Shown here piece by piece: positions 34,620 through 43,361 of a stretch of DNA of 64,000 bases. Each line of letters opens with the position of its first letter. Position 1 is the stretch's first letter. A program made the translations under genes and the position numbers. The notes beneath the pieces were generated by a model. That model was given only the letters and a program-made list of their open reading frames with translations. It was not told the origin of the DNA and searched no databases. This DNA comes from GCA-001856825 sp049965815 (GTDB lineage: Archaea; Thermoplasmatota; Thermoplasmata; Thermoplasmatales; GCA-001856825), in contig JBMFVV010000006.1 of NCBI GenBank assembly GCA_049965815.1, forward strand, positions 1-64,000, given 5' to 3'.

Positions 34620-35162
34620 GAATAGGAGAGCCCAAGCTGTAATATAGAACCCAAACAGCTCAATTCTCATCGTGAATATTTGCAAAACAGTCACTATCAT
34701 GATGATAACCAGTCTGTCTGCTCTTCCAGGAAATCCTCCATATAACCTGTTGAGCCCGACGGCTTGAGATTGCGTCCCTACATAGCTGCTCATAAAAGTA
34801 CCGGCTATTGCTACGACTCCGAAGTAAAGATTTCCGAATGAGCTCACAGTCATTCCAAAAAGTATTACAAAATCAGAATACCTGTCTAGGAGATGATCCA
34901 GAAAATCTCCCTTCTTTGATTCCTTCTTGAATCTTCTTGCAACAGCACCATCCAGTGCATCAAGATATGACGAACCAATGATGAGAATCAATGCTGCCAC
35001 GAGATATATTATGCCCCTACGTCCAAGGTAATAAGTAAGTGCGAATAGAATTGCTAGAAGGAACGAAATTAGAGTTATTGAATTTGGATTTACTTTCCCA
35101 AGTCTGGACGCAACACCGTTTAACAGGAAACCCGATCTACTCCTGGCTTTATCTAATACCAA
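34554..35162 (-). CDS. CDP-alcohol phosphatidyltransferase family protein
   Basis: 202 residues, five to six hydrophobic segments and the family motif seen as DALDGAVARR, then KGDFLDHLLDRYSD (D-x2-DG-x2-AR-x8-G-x3-D-x3-D). Transfers an alcohol phosphate onto a CDP-archaeol-type lipid; an archaetidylinositol-phosphate synthase is likely from its size and type, but the polar head cannot be determined. Starts ATG 35162; overlaps the AK6-like gene by 10 bp. Confidence 0.83.
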   Translation of the reverse strand: MVLDKARSRSGFLLNGVASRLGKVNPNSITLISFLLAILFALTYYLGRRGIIYLVAALILIIGSSYLDALDGAVARRFKKESKKGDFLDHLLDRYSDFVILFGMTVSSFGNLYFGVVAIAGTFMSSYVGTQSQAVGLNRLYGGFPGRADRLVIIMIVTVLQIFTMRIELFGFYITAWALLFLGVLGFINSVYRARLAYSSIP

Positions 35163-35638
35163 TCTAATATCTCCTCCATCAGGTCAATCTTCAGGCTCCT
35201 AGGCTCTTTTCCCTTAATTATATTTTCTATGAAATCTGCCGTTTCCTTCACGTCAGAGTTGAGAAACTCGAATGTGCTGTTAGGATGGAGTCTATCAGCC
35301 TCAAAACCTATCAAGTCGATTGCCTCGCTTTCAATGTTGTCCATAATTTTTGATCTGCTGTATCCTCTTTCGTTGAGCCTGGCTTCAATGTCCGCTAAAT
35401 GAGCCCTCAGTACTACGACTTTTTCGCATTTGGCAAAATGTGACAGATGCCCGAAGTATAAGCCGTTTGCACTGATCTTACGAATGCATTTTTCATCGAC
35501 AATCTTCTCCCCTTCTATCTCTTTAACAATACAATTGACTATCAGCGAGTCAAATTCTGAGGCTTTGATTCCGCGTTTGATCAATTCATTCATAACAGTA
35601 GATTTTCCAACTCCAGGAGTTCCAGTTACGCATATCAT
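35153..35638 (-). CDS. AK6/Fap7-like adenylate kinase
   Basis: 161 residues. P-loop GTPGVGKST near 6-14, EFDSLI motif, a lid-like CIRKISANGLYFG and an Arg in RGYSRSKIMDNIESEAID. The pattern is that of the archaeal/eukaryotic AK6 (Fap7) group, a nucleotide kinase involved in small-subunit ribosome assembly in eukaryotes. Role in this archaeon is inferred. Starts ATG 35638, overlapping the TiaS stop (about 4 bp) and the CDP-alcohol transferase. Confidence 0.83.
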   Translation of the reverse strand: MICVTGTPGVGKSTVMNELIKRGIKASEFDSLIVNCIVKEIEGEKIVDEKCIRKISANGLYFGHLSHFAKCEKVVVLRAHLADIEARLNERGYSRSKIMDNIESEAIDLIGFEADRLHPNSTFEFLNSDVKETADFIENIIKGKEPRSLKIDLMEEILDWY

Positions 35639-36906
35639 TTCAGGATTCCCAATTTCAGAGGTCTCGCCAGGTGCCTTCTGGCTATAATAGGAACTTCATA
35701 GAACCCCGGGGATATATCTCTCTTTTCTTCACTGATGTCACCTGTTTTGCTACGTGCACCGCATTTCCTGCATCTGAAACCACCTTTTTTTCCGACGCTC
35801 TCCATTCTCGTTCCGCAGTTCTTACAGATTGGTGGCCTGATCTCTACGACAGACGAAACAGATACGAGTTGAATTTTCTCAACATTTATGAATCCAACTT
35901 TTGTTATTCCGCCATATACCCTTACCTCGTCGCCCTTCTTCAATTTGGAAAGAATGTTTCTGAATTCCTTTGTTGGTTCCATCGCAACTGCCGTAATACT
36001 TTCTCCATTGTTTGATACATCAAAACTCAGTATTCCTCCCCTGGTCCGTATAGGTTCTGATGATACAAACCCCCTTATTATGGAAGAATTATAAAGTTTT
36101 GATCCGCCAATGCTCCTCTCCACTAGGTGATCGTCGGTTCCCTGGTTAGTGCGGTAGACAACGTAGGAGTGATAAGGCTCGCTTTTGACATTACTTCTGT
36201 ATGTAATCAGTCTAGCAGGATCTACCCCCCTTATCCCGAATAGTACAGGCGTCTTGGTCGTAGGTCTGATAGCATTATAGTTATTATTGAAGTCAAAACT
36301 ATCAAATGTATCTGGAAAAGATTGCTCGATCATCATTGAACTAGAGTCATCAACGAAGTGATTTCCCCCCCAACCCCCCCTTTCAAGGTATGCGATCAAT
36401 TCAAAGGTATGGTTGGTTCCTGGCCATGAAACTGCTGCATTTGCCCCAACTATACCGATCTGTCCGTTTATTGTCTTGAATTCACCCTTTATATTCCCTA
36501 TAACCTTTTCATAATCAACAAATTCCCTGACAGCATCCCAATAGAAGTTCTCATTGTTCCTCTCACTTCCTATAACCAGCGCCGGATTGGTATCCTTATC
36601 CTTTGGGGAAAATTTCTCTATCAAGGACATGATGTCCACATCCATCTTCTCTTCGCTATACCGTTCATAGGAAAAAATAGGTTCATCTCCGATTCTACCA
36701 ATGACAGTTCTATCCCCTTCCCCCCTTCCAAGTGTCATAGAAATAGATGCATTTCCCCTTGTCTTTAGGGGTATGTTTGGATTCAGTCTAACAAGACTCG
36801 GATATCCGATCAGATCAAGATTTGAGTTATTCAAAATCTCTATTGTCAAATAGGTTGTGCACATCTCCGTTCTGGAGTCAGTATCATCTATACCGATGAT
36901 AGGCAC
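35635..36906 (-). CDS. tiaS: tRNA(Ile2) 2-agmatinylcytidine synthetase
   Basis: About 423 residues. It modifies C34 of tRNA-Ile(CAU) with agmatine so that AUA is read. N-terminus IIGIDDTDS and the RLNPNIPLKTRGNASIS region are the TiaS marks; a GGWGGNHFVDDSS block follows, then an OB-fold and a C-terminal zinc ribbon (ICKNCGTRMES...FRCRKCGARS). I place the start at GTG 36906, which overlaps the uppS stop by one base (TAG/GTG); upstream residues belong to a false extension into uppS. Confidence 0.93.
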   Translation of the reverse strand: MPIIGIDDTDSRTEMCTTYLTIEILNNSNLDLIGYPSLVRLNPNIPLKTRGNASISMTLGRGEGDRTVIGRIGDEPIFSYERYSEEKMDVDIMSLIEKFSPKDKDTNPALVIGSERNNENFYWDAVREFVDYEKVIGNIKGEFKTINGQIGIVGANAAVSWPGTNHTFELIAYLERGGWGGNHFVDDSSSMMIEQSFPDTFDSFDFNNNYNAIRPTTKTPVLFGIRGVDPARLITYRSNVKSEPYHSYVVYRTNQGTDDHLVERSIGGSKLYNSSIIRGFVSSEPIRTRGGILSFDVSNNGESITAVAMEPTKEFRNILSKLKKGDEVRVYGGITKVGFINVEKIQLVSVSSVVEIRPPICKNCGTRMESVGKKGGFRCRKCGARSKTGDISEEKRDISPGFYEVPIIARRHLARPLKLGILK

Positions 36907-37691
36907 TATCTTCCGTACCTCCTCTGTCTCTTCTGATAGTCCCTTACGGCCTTGAGCAGGTCGAGTTTTGTTATGTCCGGCCAGTATACATCGGTGAAAT
37001 AAAGTTCTGAATAAGCAGATTGCCATAGCAGAAAATTGCTGACCCTCTCCTCACCCGACGTCCTAATGACCAAATCCGGGTCTTCTATCTCCCCAGTGTA
37101 GAGATATTTCTCTATTAGTTTTTCATCAATATTGTCAGGATCAAGTTTTCCACTCTTGACTTCTTTTGATATATTTTTGATTGCGTCAAGAATCTCCTCT
37201 CTTCCCCCGTATGCTATTGCAACATTGAGGAGATATCCATCAAAGTTCTTAGTATATTCCTCGGCCCTCCTTGCGGCCTCCCTGAGAGTTTCAGGTAGTA
37301 GGTCTGTCTTACCGATTAGTTTTACTCTAATCCTGTTCTTTGTGATTCTCTCATCATTGACCAGATCGTTGAAGCTATTAGCGTATAAATTCATAAGATA
37401 ATCTATTTCTGATGAATCCCTCTTGAAATTCTCAGTAGAAAAAGCATAGACAGTAACAATCTTTATACCAATGTCATACGCCCAGTCTAGGAATTCCTCC
37501 AGTCGCTCCTTTCCAAGAAGATGTCCTTCGTCGTCAGATACCTTCAACTGCCTTGCAAATCTTCTGTTACCGTCCATTATTACAGCAATATGCTTCGGCA
37601 GAGGCTCCTTTCTTATGTCCTCGAGGAGACTTTGCTCATACCGTTCCCTTATCCCCGATAGGACAGAATTGAAGAATCCCTGCTTTGGCAT
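36906..37691 (-). CDS. uppS: cis-Prenyltransferase (undecaprenyl/polyprenyl diphosphate synthase family)
   Basis: 261 residues. HIAVIMDGNRRFAR has the catalytic Asp of the family; YAFSTENFKR, LLNVAIAYGGREEI and DLVIRTSGEERVSNFLLWQ follow. It makes long-chain cis polyprenyl diphosphate, the lipid carrier for glycans (dolichol-type in archaea). ATG at 37691, first gene of the 34.5-37.7 kb minus-strand operon with tiaS, AK6-like and CDP-alcohol transferase. Confidence 0.93.
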   Translation of the reverse strand: MPKQGFFNSVLSGIRERYEQSLLEDIRKEPLPKHIAVIMDGNRRFARQLKVSDDEGHLLGKERLEEFLDWAYDIGIKIVTVYAFSTENFKRDSSEIDYLMNLYANSFNDLVNDERITKNRIRVKLIGKTDLLPETLREAARRAEEYTKNFDGYLLNVAIAYGGREEILDAIKNISKEVKSGKLDPDNIDEKLIEKYLYTGEIEDPDLVIRTSGEERVSNFLLWQSAYSELYFTDVYWPDITKLDLLKAVRDYQKRQRRYGR

Positions 37692-37723
37692 CGTTACATA
37701 GATGGTTAAAAGGGATAAATCGT

Positions 37724-38617
37724 TTACTTCTTTCGCATTCTAAAATAAAAAAGTGAAGATGAAGGCGAATAACCATGAACAATCTTTCTTTCCAGAATCT
37801 CTGTGCCGTCGAATTCTATCACGTCAACCCTGCCAGATATGTAAGTTGCATGGACGATTGTCCCGGATTCCATACTCTGAATCACCTTGTTTGTCACCGA
37901 GAGAGATTGGGTTGGATTATTCATGATCACTTGACCTACCCCTTTAAAACATTCGAATATCCCGTTAGAATCTGCAATCAGTATCTCTCCCTTAGTCCTG
38001 TTCAGCTTCATGTTGTACGAAAGCAGTTCTATGGCGCTTGGATTTACGTCCACAGAAAGCACTTTTTTCCCTGCCTTCAGGAGAGGTATTGAAATCGGTC
38101 CAACACCTGCATACATATCAACTACCAGGCCGGAAACGGAAGATTTGAGACAGTTTTCGGTAATCTCCCTCCTTAATCCCGCCAGTCTAGGGGAGAAGTA
38201 AGCCCTTTCCAGATCGACCATATACCTGAGCCCATTTTCTTTGACGATTCCGTTTGGCTTCCCAGTACCGTAAATCAGCTCAAGTTTCCTTATGCGCAGT
38301 TGTCCTTCCACACCCTTATCCAAGAATATTGCTCTGGGATCCTGCTTTTCTTTTATCTCATCCAGCACATTTTCCCATCCTTCTCTTTCCTTTATAACGA
38401 AGAAATCAGATATCTTCTCGAAGCTTCCAACGTGCTCCATCTTCTTCTTTGCATTTTCTTCAAATTCATCTTCTAAGGTCGAACTTCTGACGGGAATCAG
38501 AACCCAATCACCCTCCCTCCTTATCTTGAACCGGGCTAGTAGCTCACCGCCCTTTCTTAACGTGGCGATCGCTTCGTTTGCCTCCGATCGATGAATTTTG
38601 ACGTACGGTACTCTCAA
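37724..38617 (-). CDS. Trm5/TYW2-family tRNA methyltransferase
   Basis: 297 residues. N-terminal domain of unknown homology, then YFSPRLAGLRREIT, motif I as VDMYAGVGPISIPLL, and an IMNNPTQS motif where Trm5 has a N-L-P. The layout is of class I SAM enzymes acting on G37 (m1G) or on the wyosine pathway. The NNPTQ variant leaves open whether it is Trm5 or a TYW2-like enzyme. The start is a TTG at 38617 after an AT-rich box shared with the divergent tfs gene. Confidence 0.82.
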   Translation of the reverse strand: MRVPYVKIHRSEANEAIATLRKGGELLARFKIRREGDWVLIPVRSSTLEDEFEENAKKKMEHVGSFEKISDFFVIKEREGWENVLDEIKEKQDPRAIFLDKGVEGQLRIRKLELIYGTGKPNGIVKENGLRYMVDLERAYFSPRLAGLRREITENCLKSSVSGLVVDMYAGVGPISIPLLKAGKKVLSVDVNPSAIELLSYNMKLNRTKGEILIADSNGIFECFKGVGQVIMNNPTQSLSVTNKVIQSMESGTIVHATYISGRVDVIEFDGTEILERKIVHGYSPSSSLFYFRMRKK

Positions 38618-38657
38618 CGCAGGAAAATGTATTTATTTAATATAACTTTGGGAAATA

Positions 38658-38963
38658 GTGTTCTGTCCTAAGTGCGGGTCGATGATGTTCCCAAAGGGGG
38701 ATGTTTGGGTATGCAGGAAATGCGGAAATACAATCCCTATCAAAGAAGAAGAGAAGAAGGGTATAGTGGAGAAAGGTAAGAAAAAGGAGACGATTGTAGT
38801 AGAGAAGGAAGAGATCAACCTACCTATAGACAAGACTGTTCAATGCCCAAAGTGCCACGAATTTGGGGTGTATTGGGAAGCTCTTCAGACTAGAGCTGCG
38901 GACGAGCCGGAAACAAGATTTTACACCTGTATTCACTGCGGCCATCGTTGGAGAGAATACTGA
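38658..38963 (+). CDS. tfs: Transcription factor S (TFIIS-like RNA cleavage factor)
   Basis: 101 residues with two zinc ribbons: CPKCGSMM...VCRKCGNT at the N-terminus and QCPKCHEFG...CIHCGHRWRE at the C-terminus, with the catalytic acidic pair in TRAADEPETRFY. It stimulates RNA cleavage by stalled RNA polymerase. Start is GTG 38658 with an AT-rich box (about 38630-38645) upstream, shared with the divergent trm5-like gene. Confidence 0.95.
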   Translation: MFCPKCGSMMFPKGDVWVCRKCGNTIPIKEEEKKGIVEKGKKKETIVVEKEEINLPIDKTVQCPKCHEFGVYWEALQTRAADEPETRFYTCIHCGHRWREY

Positions 38964-39012
38964 GAGCCTGGCAGATTCCAGATTCAGTCTCTATTCTAAT
39001 CCGTCAGGTGGC

Positions 39013-39408
39013 TCATCCAAATCCAACGACGTCTTTCTTCTTCTGAATACTTGGCATAGGAATAGGAGGTGGAAGTCGAAGGTCTCTTGCAATGAGTATG
39101 GTCTCGATTACAGATGATGAAAAAATTGCAGTTTGCACTTCGTTTGCGACGGCATCAGGTAGTGACTTGTCCTTTTTCCATTTTGCTTCTATCTCCTCAC
39201 CACCCTGGTACAAAAGAGAACCTTCTAATGATATTGCTCCTAGTGTTGAAAATGAAGATGTGAATTTATATATGATCCTGGAAAATTCACTCTCTCTCCT
39301 TACGTCTACTATCGTCAGATTTTGATCTATTCTAACTTCCTGTGGCCTTGTGTCTATAGGGGCGTACCTTCGTCCCTCTATTGAAGTGATCTCAAGGTCC
39401 TTTATCAC
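39013..39408 (-). CDS. Conserved-looking archaeal protein of unknown function
   Basis: 131 residues: strand-rich IVDVRRESEFSRIIYKFTSSFSTLGAISLEGSLLYQG, an WKKDKSLPDAVANEV helix and an end ARDLRLPPPIPMPSIQ. The E/D-LRLPPPIPxP ending and the beta-sheet layout recall small archaeal hypothetical proteins (a SecB-like fold is possible), but I cannot assign a role. Convergent with tfs, and on the same strand as queC downstream. Confidence 0.65.
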   Translation of the reverse strand: MIKDLEITSIEGRRYAPIDTRPQEVRIDQNLTIVDVRRESEFSRIIYKFTSSFSTLGAISLEGSLLYQGGEEIEAKWKKDKSLPDAVANEVQTAIFSSSVIETILIARDLRLPPPIPMPSIQKKKDVVGFG

Positions 39409-39466
39409 ACTACCTTAGTATTAATCAATTAAATTGTTTTTCCATATAGCGTTTTTTCAACTTATG

Positions 39467-40216
39467 TTATTTGACATGACCTTCCGGGTTCCTTCTTCTC
39501 TTCAGATATTCGGAATAAAAATCGGGATACCTTTCATATTCAATAGGGTCTTCCAACCCAGCTTCCATGAAACCTTTTAGCCTGAGTTTGCAGGAGTCGC
39601 ATACACCGCACGCTTTGTCCCTACCATTGTAACACGACCAGGTGAGCTCAAGTGGTGTCTTTAGCTTGTATGCAAGCTTCACTATGTCTGCCTTTGAATA
39701 TCGTAGCAGTGGAGCCTCCACCTCAATGCTTCCACCTTCCACAGTTTTCTTCGTTGCCAGATTGAATGTCTTATTGATAGATTTAAAATACTCCGGCCTA
39801 CAGTCGGGATAACCGGAGTAATCAAGTGCGTTGGCCCCTATGAATATCTTGGATGAGTCAGTTACTTCTGCAAGACCAAGTGCTATAGAAAGCAGAATGG
39901 TATTTCGTGCAGGGACGTAAGTTACCGGGATATCCTTACCGATCTCTTCTAAGGGAACATCTGGAACATTGATATCGCTGGTGAGAGCACTTCCTCCAAT
40001 CGCCCTCAAATCTAGTTTCATGATCCTATGTTTCACGTTGTAGTAACTTGCTATTTTCCTGGCAGAATCTAGTTCCTTTGTGTGCCGTTGTCCATAGTCG
40101 AATGACAGCGCAAACACTTCATACCCCTTTGATACGACATAAGATAGGAGAGTTGAACTGTCAAGACCACCAGAAAGCAGACTGACTGCCTTATTTTTTC
40201 CAGCTTGATTTTGCAT
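39467..40216 (-). CDS. queC: 7-cyano-7-deazaguanine synthase
   Basis: 249 residues. PP-loop LLSGGLDSSTLLSY near 13-26, and the zinc site CYNGRDKACGVCDSCKLR near the C-terminus (CxxCxxC plus an upstream Cys). It converts 7-carboxy-7-deazaguanine to preQ0, which archaea insert in tRNA as archaeosine precursor. Overlaps queD by 26 bp. Confidence 0.95.
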   Translation of the reverse strand: MQNQAGKNKAVSLLSGGLDSSTLLSYVVSKGYEVFALSFDYGQRHTKELDSARKIASYYNVKHRIMKLDLRAIGGSALTSDINVPDVPLEEIGKDIPVTYVPARNTILLSIALGLAEVTDSSKIFIGANALDYSGYPDCRPEYFKSINKTFNLATKKTVEGGSIEVEAPLLRYSKADIVKLAYKLKTPLELTWSCYNGRDKACGVCDSCKLRLKGFMEAGLEDPIEYERYPDFYSEYLKRRRNPEGHVK

Positions 40217-40661
40217 ATTGTCCAGGTCCTTCGTGTACTTCTATATCTACGGCCTCTACTTCCTGATCCAGAGAATCAAGGAATCTTTCAAGGATGTATT
40301 CGCTCAGGCATTCCGCCGTAGTATCCTTGACAGGTACAATCCTTGCCTCTTCCTCGGGGAAGCTGTACGTCTTGCCTTCGATCCTGACGATTAAATTTCC
40401 TTCTGTTCTCTTTAATATTACTCCACTCCTTTTCTCCGGAATGAGAACTCTGTGATCCAGGTAGTCTGCTATATCCCTCAACTTGGATTTAGCCTTTGAG
40501 AAGTCAAGGAAATATGCCTTATCGTCAAGAGAGCCTGTTATCCTCACGGATATAGAATAGTCGTGACCGTGTATCCTTGAGCACTTCCAGTCTCCAGGAA
40601 TGAAGTGTGCTGCAGAGAACCTAATATTTGAATAATTCCCATCGATGAATATTTCCATCAT
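40191..40661 (-). CDS. queD: 6-Pyruvoyl-tetrahydropterin synthase / QueD
   Basis: About 156 residues. RFSAAHFIPG with the first zinc His, CSRIHGHDYS with the HxH pair, a TTAECLSEYILERF block and an EVHEGPGQYAKSS C-terminus. Makes 6-carboxy-tetrahydropterin for the preQ0 route. The start is placed at ATG 40661 (MMEIFIDGN), the usual family N-terminus; an ATG at 40700 adds 13 residues. First gene of the queD-queC pair; queE is not in the window. Confidence 0.88.
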   Translation of the reverse strand: MMEIFIDGNYSNIRFSAAHFIPGDWKCSRIHGHDYSISVRITGSLDDKAYFLDFSKAKSKLRDIADYLDHRVLIPEKRSGVILKRTEGNLIVRIEGKTYSFPEEEARIVPVKDTTAECLSEYILERFLDSLDQEVEAVDIEVHEGPGQYAKSSWKK

Positions 40662-40784
40662 GGTATATCGACTTTCATACTGAAATCCTTTCTGGTCCAT
40701 TCATGTTTCATAATATTAAATTTAGACAAGAACTTGCATAAAAAACTACTAGATTGCACTGATGGTTCCCACGCTCATACGTAA

Positions 40785-42434
40785 TCACACTCCAATTATA
40801 TTCGGATCGCCCATATATTCTGGCTCAGAATGATCACCTATCGGAGGAGTCAATAGAAGATTGGTATCTGGAGGAAATTCTTCCTGTTGGCCCCTGAACG
40901 CAGAGAAAATGACTCGACTGTAGAATTTCATCTTCTCCTTTATCCTGGACTTATTTTGTATGTCTGAATATTCGCATTCTATAGCGATCTTCTCATCGTC
41001 CTTCACTATAACTAGGTCGGGGCGCCTGCCATCGTATTCTAGTCCTTCATAGACGTCATATCCCTTGTTCCTGAAAAAGAAATACGATCTAGTAACCAGA
41101 TACCTGTGGAACATAGACTCGCTTCCCTTCTTGTGTCTAGAACCGATCTTTTCGAAGTATTCCTCTTCCATGTGCACCTTTCCATCAACAATTGTTGCCA
41201 GCCCCATAGATACCAAGTTACTCAGGCGAACCGGATCCATCTTTTCCGGAAATTTTTGGTCAGGATGTTCAACATCGCATTCAAAATCATAGAATTCCCT
41301 TAAAATCGTGAATTCCCTGCTGGGAGAGGCTAATCTTGTCATGCCGGAGAAAATGCTGTCACTTCTTGGAACGAGGCAATTGAACTTATGGAATTCCAGG
41401 GTTCTCAAGGGCTTTCCACCGTATCTGAATAACGATGCATCTTCATTAGAGAGTTGAAAGAGGAAGAAGTTGTGAGCGTTTGTCCGTATTATTGATGCAA
41501 CTGACTGATCAAGTGACGAGAGTGACTGGGTGGCCATGATTGCCCACAGGGAAAATTTTCTCCCCTCAGCTACCAATCGCTGTGTTATATGGGGTGAGAG
41601 AGTCTGGAACTCATCCATGACCAGCACGACATCTCTCATCCGCCGGCGTATAATGTTGTTCAATATCTTGTATAGTAGCATTATGGAAAATGGCCTGGTA
41701 AGGGAACTGGGAGAAAATTCTCCTGAAAGTTCCACGTACAAAGTATTTTTCAATTTCGAAATATCGTAGAAATCCTCGCTGGATGAGAACAGCTTTTTCG
41801 AAACTTCATTTGTTAGAAGGGAGACAATTTTGTTTACAGTTGATGAAATAAAATCTGGACCTTGACTGAATATTGAGTAGAATTGAGTCTTCTCCTCTGG
41901 TTCAAGGGAAGATGAAAAATCCTTCCTCTTGTAGTAATTGAGAAGTAGATCTGACAGGTCCTGGATTGTTGGATTGATCCTGTACTTCAACAGCAGCCTG
42001 GTGATCACGGTGAATATCAGCTCAATCCTTGGACCCCAGGTGCCTATGGAAAAGGCTAATTCTGTGGAAAATATGTCCTTCAGAGTCTGCACTACGAGTT
42101 CTTCGTTTATCAATTGCTCCCTCTCGCTCCGATAGGGGAGCACTGACATCATGTTGAACCGGAGGTATCCCGTTTCCTGTCCAGGGAAAGGGGATAGCGT
42201 GATAATAGATGAATTGGGACTACTGTATTTCCAGAGTTCCCCATGAGGATCAAAAACTACGACGGTTTTACCCTCTTCCTCATACATCTTTATCAGCTGG
42301 ACCAGGAGATTTGACTTTCCTGTTCCAGTTTTCCCGAGTACAAGAGAATGGTTTTCAAGGAACTCTCGAGGGAAGCATATTCTTTTTTCCACGAGAGGGA
42401 AAGGTATACCGTTTTCATATGGCCAGTAGTCCAT
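40785..42434 (-). CDS. HerA/VirD4-like DNA-translocating ATPase with nuclease-like C-terminal domain
   Basis: About 549 residues. Walker A VLGKTGTGKSNLLVQ near residues 32-46, Walker B VLVMDEFQTLSP near 270-281 and an Arg-finger type IIRTNAHNF block. Residues about 430-552 carry a separate domain with YDGRRPDLVIV and KIAIECEYSD, the D...E-x-E pattern of PD-(D/E)XK-like folds and of plasmid replication-relaxation proteins. The ATPase resembles the DUF87/HerA class, which pump or handle DNA in conjugation, virus packaging or defence. Start is ATG 42434; a GTG at 42443 is also in frame. Its 5' end overlaps the gene upstream. Confidence 0.82.
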   Translation of the reverse strand: MDYWPYENGIPFPLVEKRICFPREFLENHSLVLGKTGTGKSNLLVQLIKMYEEEGKTVVVFDPHGELWKYSSPNSSIITLSPFPGQETGYLRFNMMSVLPYRSEREQLINEELVVQTLKDIFSTELAFSIGTWGPRIELIFTVITRLLLKYRINPTIQDLSDLLLNYYKRKDFSSSLEPEEKTQFYSIFSQGPDFISSTVNKIVSLLTNEVSKKLFSSSEDFYDISKLKNTLYVELSGEFSPSSLTRPFSIMLLYKILNNIIRRRMRDVVLVMDEFQTLSPHITQRLVAEGRKFSLWAIMATQSLSSLDQSVASIIRTNAHNFFLFQLSNEDASLFRYGGKPLRTLEFHKFNCLVPRSDSIFSGMTRLASPSREFTILREFYDFECDVEHPDQKFPEKMDPVRLSNLVSMGLATIVDGKVHMEEEYFEKIGSRHKKGSESMFHRYLVTRSYFFFRNKGYDVYEGLEYDGRRPDLVIVKDDEKIAIECEYSDIQNKSRIKEKMKFYSRVIFSAFRGQQEEFPPDTNLLLTPPIGDHSEPEYMGDPNIIGV

Positions 42435-42972
42435 GATCTCCACTCCCGTTTATGAGCGATGAAAGCTCAAAACTTGTAAGTATTATCGGATTTTTTCTCT
42501 CGAATGTAAGGACTTGTCTGCCATCCCTGTTCGTGTAAGCCCTGAGAAGGATAGGGGAAAACAGTCTTACCCTATACAATATCTTCCCAGCCTTGGAACC
42601 GAGGTACTTTCTCCTAAGAGGGTTGAGTGTTGAGTACCTCTCTATTTTAAGGCGTAATTCATCACCTTTCATCAAAAATGAAGAAGTTTCTATCAAAAAA
42701 GGATAAATTGAATCAAAAATGAACCTCGGTTTGTTGAACAAGAACACATTTTCTCTCCACGGTTTGTCGAAGTAAGCGCTGTCAACCTTGTTTCCCAGCT
42801 CCTCTCTTATATATTGAATAATCTATGACTCCCTGGGATCGTGAGCAACTAACACTGTCAGCGCATCGTTCCTTTTTATCGTAAGTTCAATTTCCCTGTT
42901 CTTAAGCAGGAGGTTAAGAAGAGCCCTGAGATTCTCTCTGTCCCTTACATAAATTTTCCAATAAGCAGACAT
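42415..42972 (-). pseudogene. Unknown protein interrupted by an in-frame TAG
   Basis: One continuous frame of 185 codons from ATG 42972 to a stop at 42415, broken only by TAG at 42823-42825. The part before (SAYWKIYVRDRENLRALLN, TVLVAHDPRES) and after (IIQYIREELGNKV, then FNKPRFIFDSIYPFL) look like one protein and no frameshift is needed. No family recognised; it shows no membrane segment. The ATG overlaps the stop of the 49-residue gene by one base. Either a point mutation has killed it, or the amber is read through; a shorter product could begin at GTG 42747. Confidence 0.7.
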
Positions 42973-43121
42973 CAGTATCCCTCCAAAGAGCTTTCACAGA
43001 TTGAACAGCCTATGCATGTTTCAGGTCTTACCTTGTTCTCATTCATTTTTCCGAAGTAAGTTCCACAAAATTTTTTTCCAGTTCCCTGACATAAATATGT
43101 CAAACCCGTTTCTTCATTCAT
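42972..43121 (-). CDS. Small Cys-rich protein (49 aa)
   Basis: 49 residues beginning MNEETGLTYLCQGTGKKFCG and containing CIGCSICESS near the C-terminus. Five Cys in total (11, 19, 36, 39, 42) with C-x2-C-x2-C spacing, which suggests a metal or Fe-S site. Its TGA overlaps the ATG of the interrupted gene by one base, so the two are coupled. It is below usual annotation length. About 240 bp upstream to the HTa gene hold no gene. Confidence 0.6.
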   Translation of the reverse strand: MNEETGLTYLCQGTGKKFCGTYFGKMNENKVRPETCIGCSICESSLEGY

Positions 43122-43361
43122 AAAAACACCTATAGTCCAATTTCATCATTCCCAGAATTTTAATGATCAAACGTTGCGCTCACTGTAGAAAATGAAATAA
43201 ACCGACAGCCATTCTCAAGCAGGCATTACGCACCACTTTTACAAAGAATTTTATGTACTATTCACGAAATCGGACTACAAAATTAGATTATGAATGGATA
43301 TTTAACCTTTGAGAACAATTACAAGGGGAAGGAAAATAAAAGAATAAAAATTAAGAGAAGT

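Noticed and set aside
36350..36400. Homopolymer C tracts in tiaS as a frameshift
   Set aside because: The reading frame continues across them and the protein matches TiaS on both sides.
42973..43361. CRISPR or repeat array near the HerA-like cassette
   Set aside because: No periodic repeat of 24-40 bp; the region is simply AT-rich.
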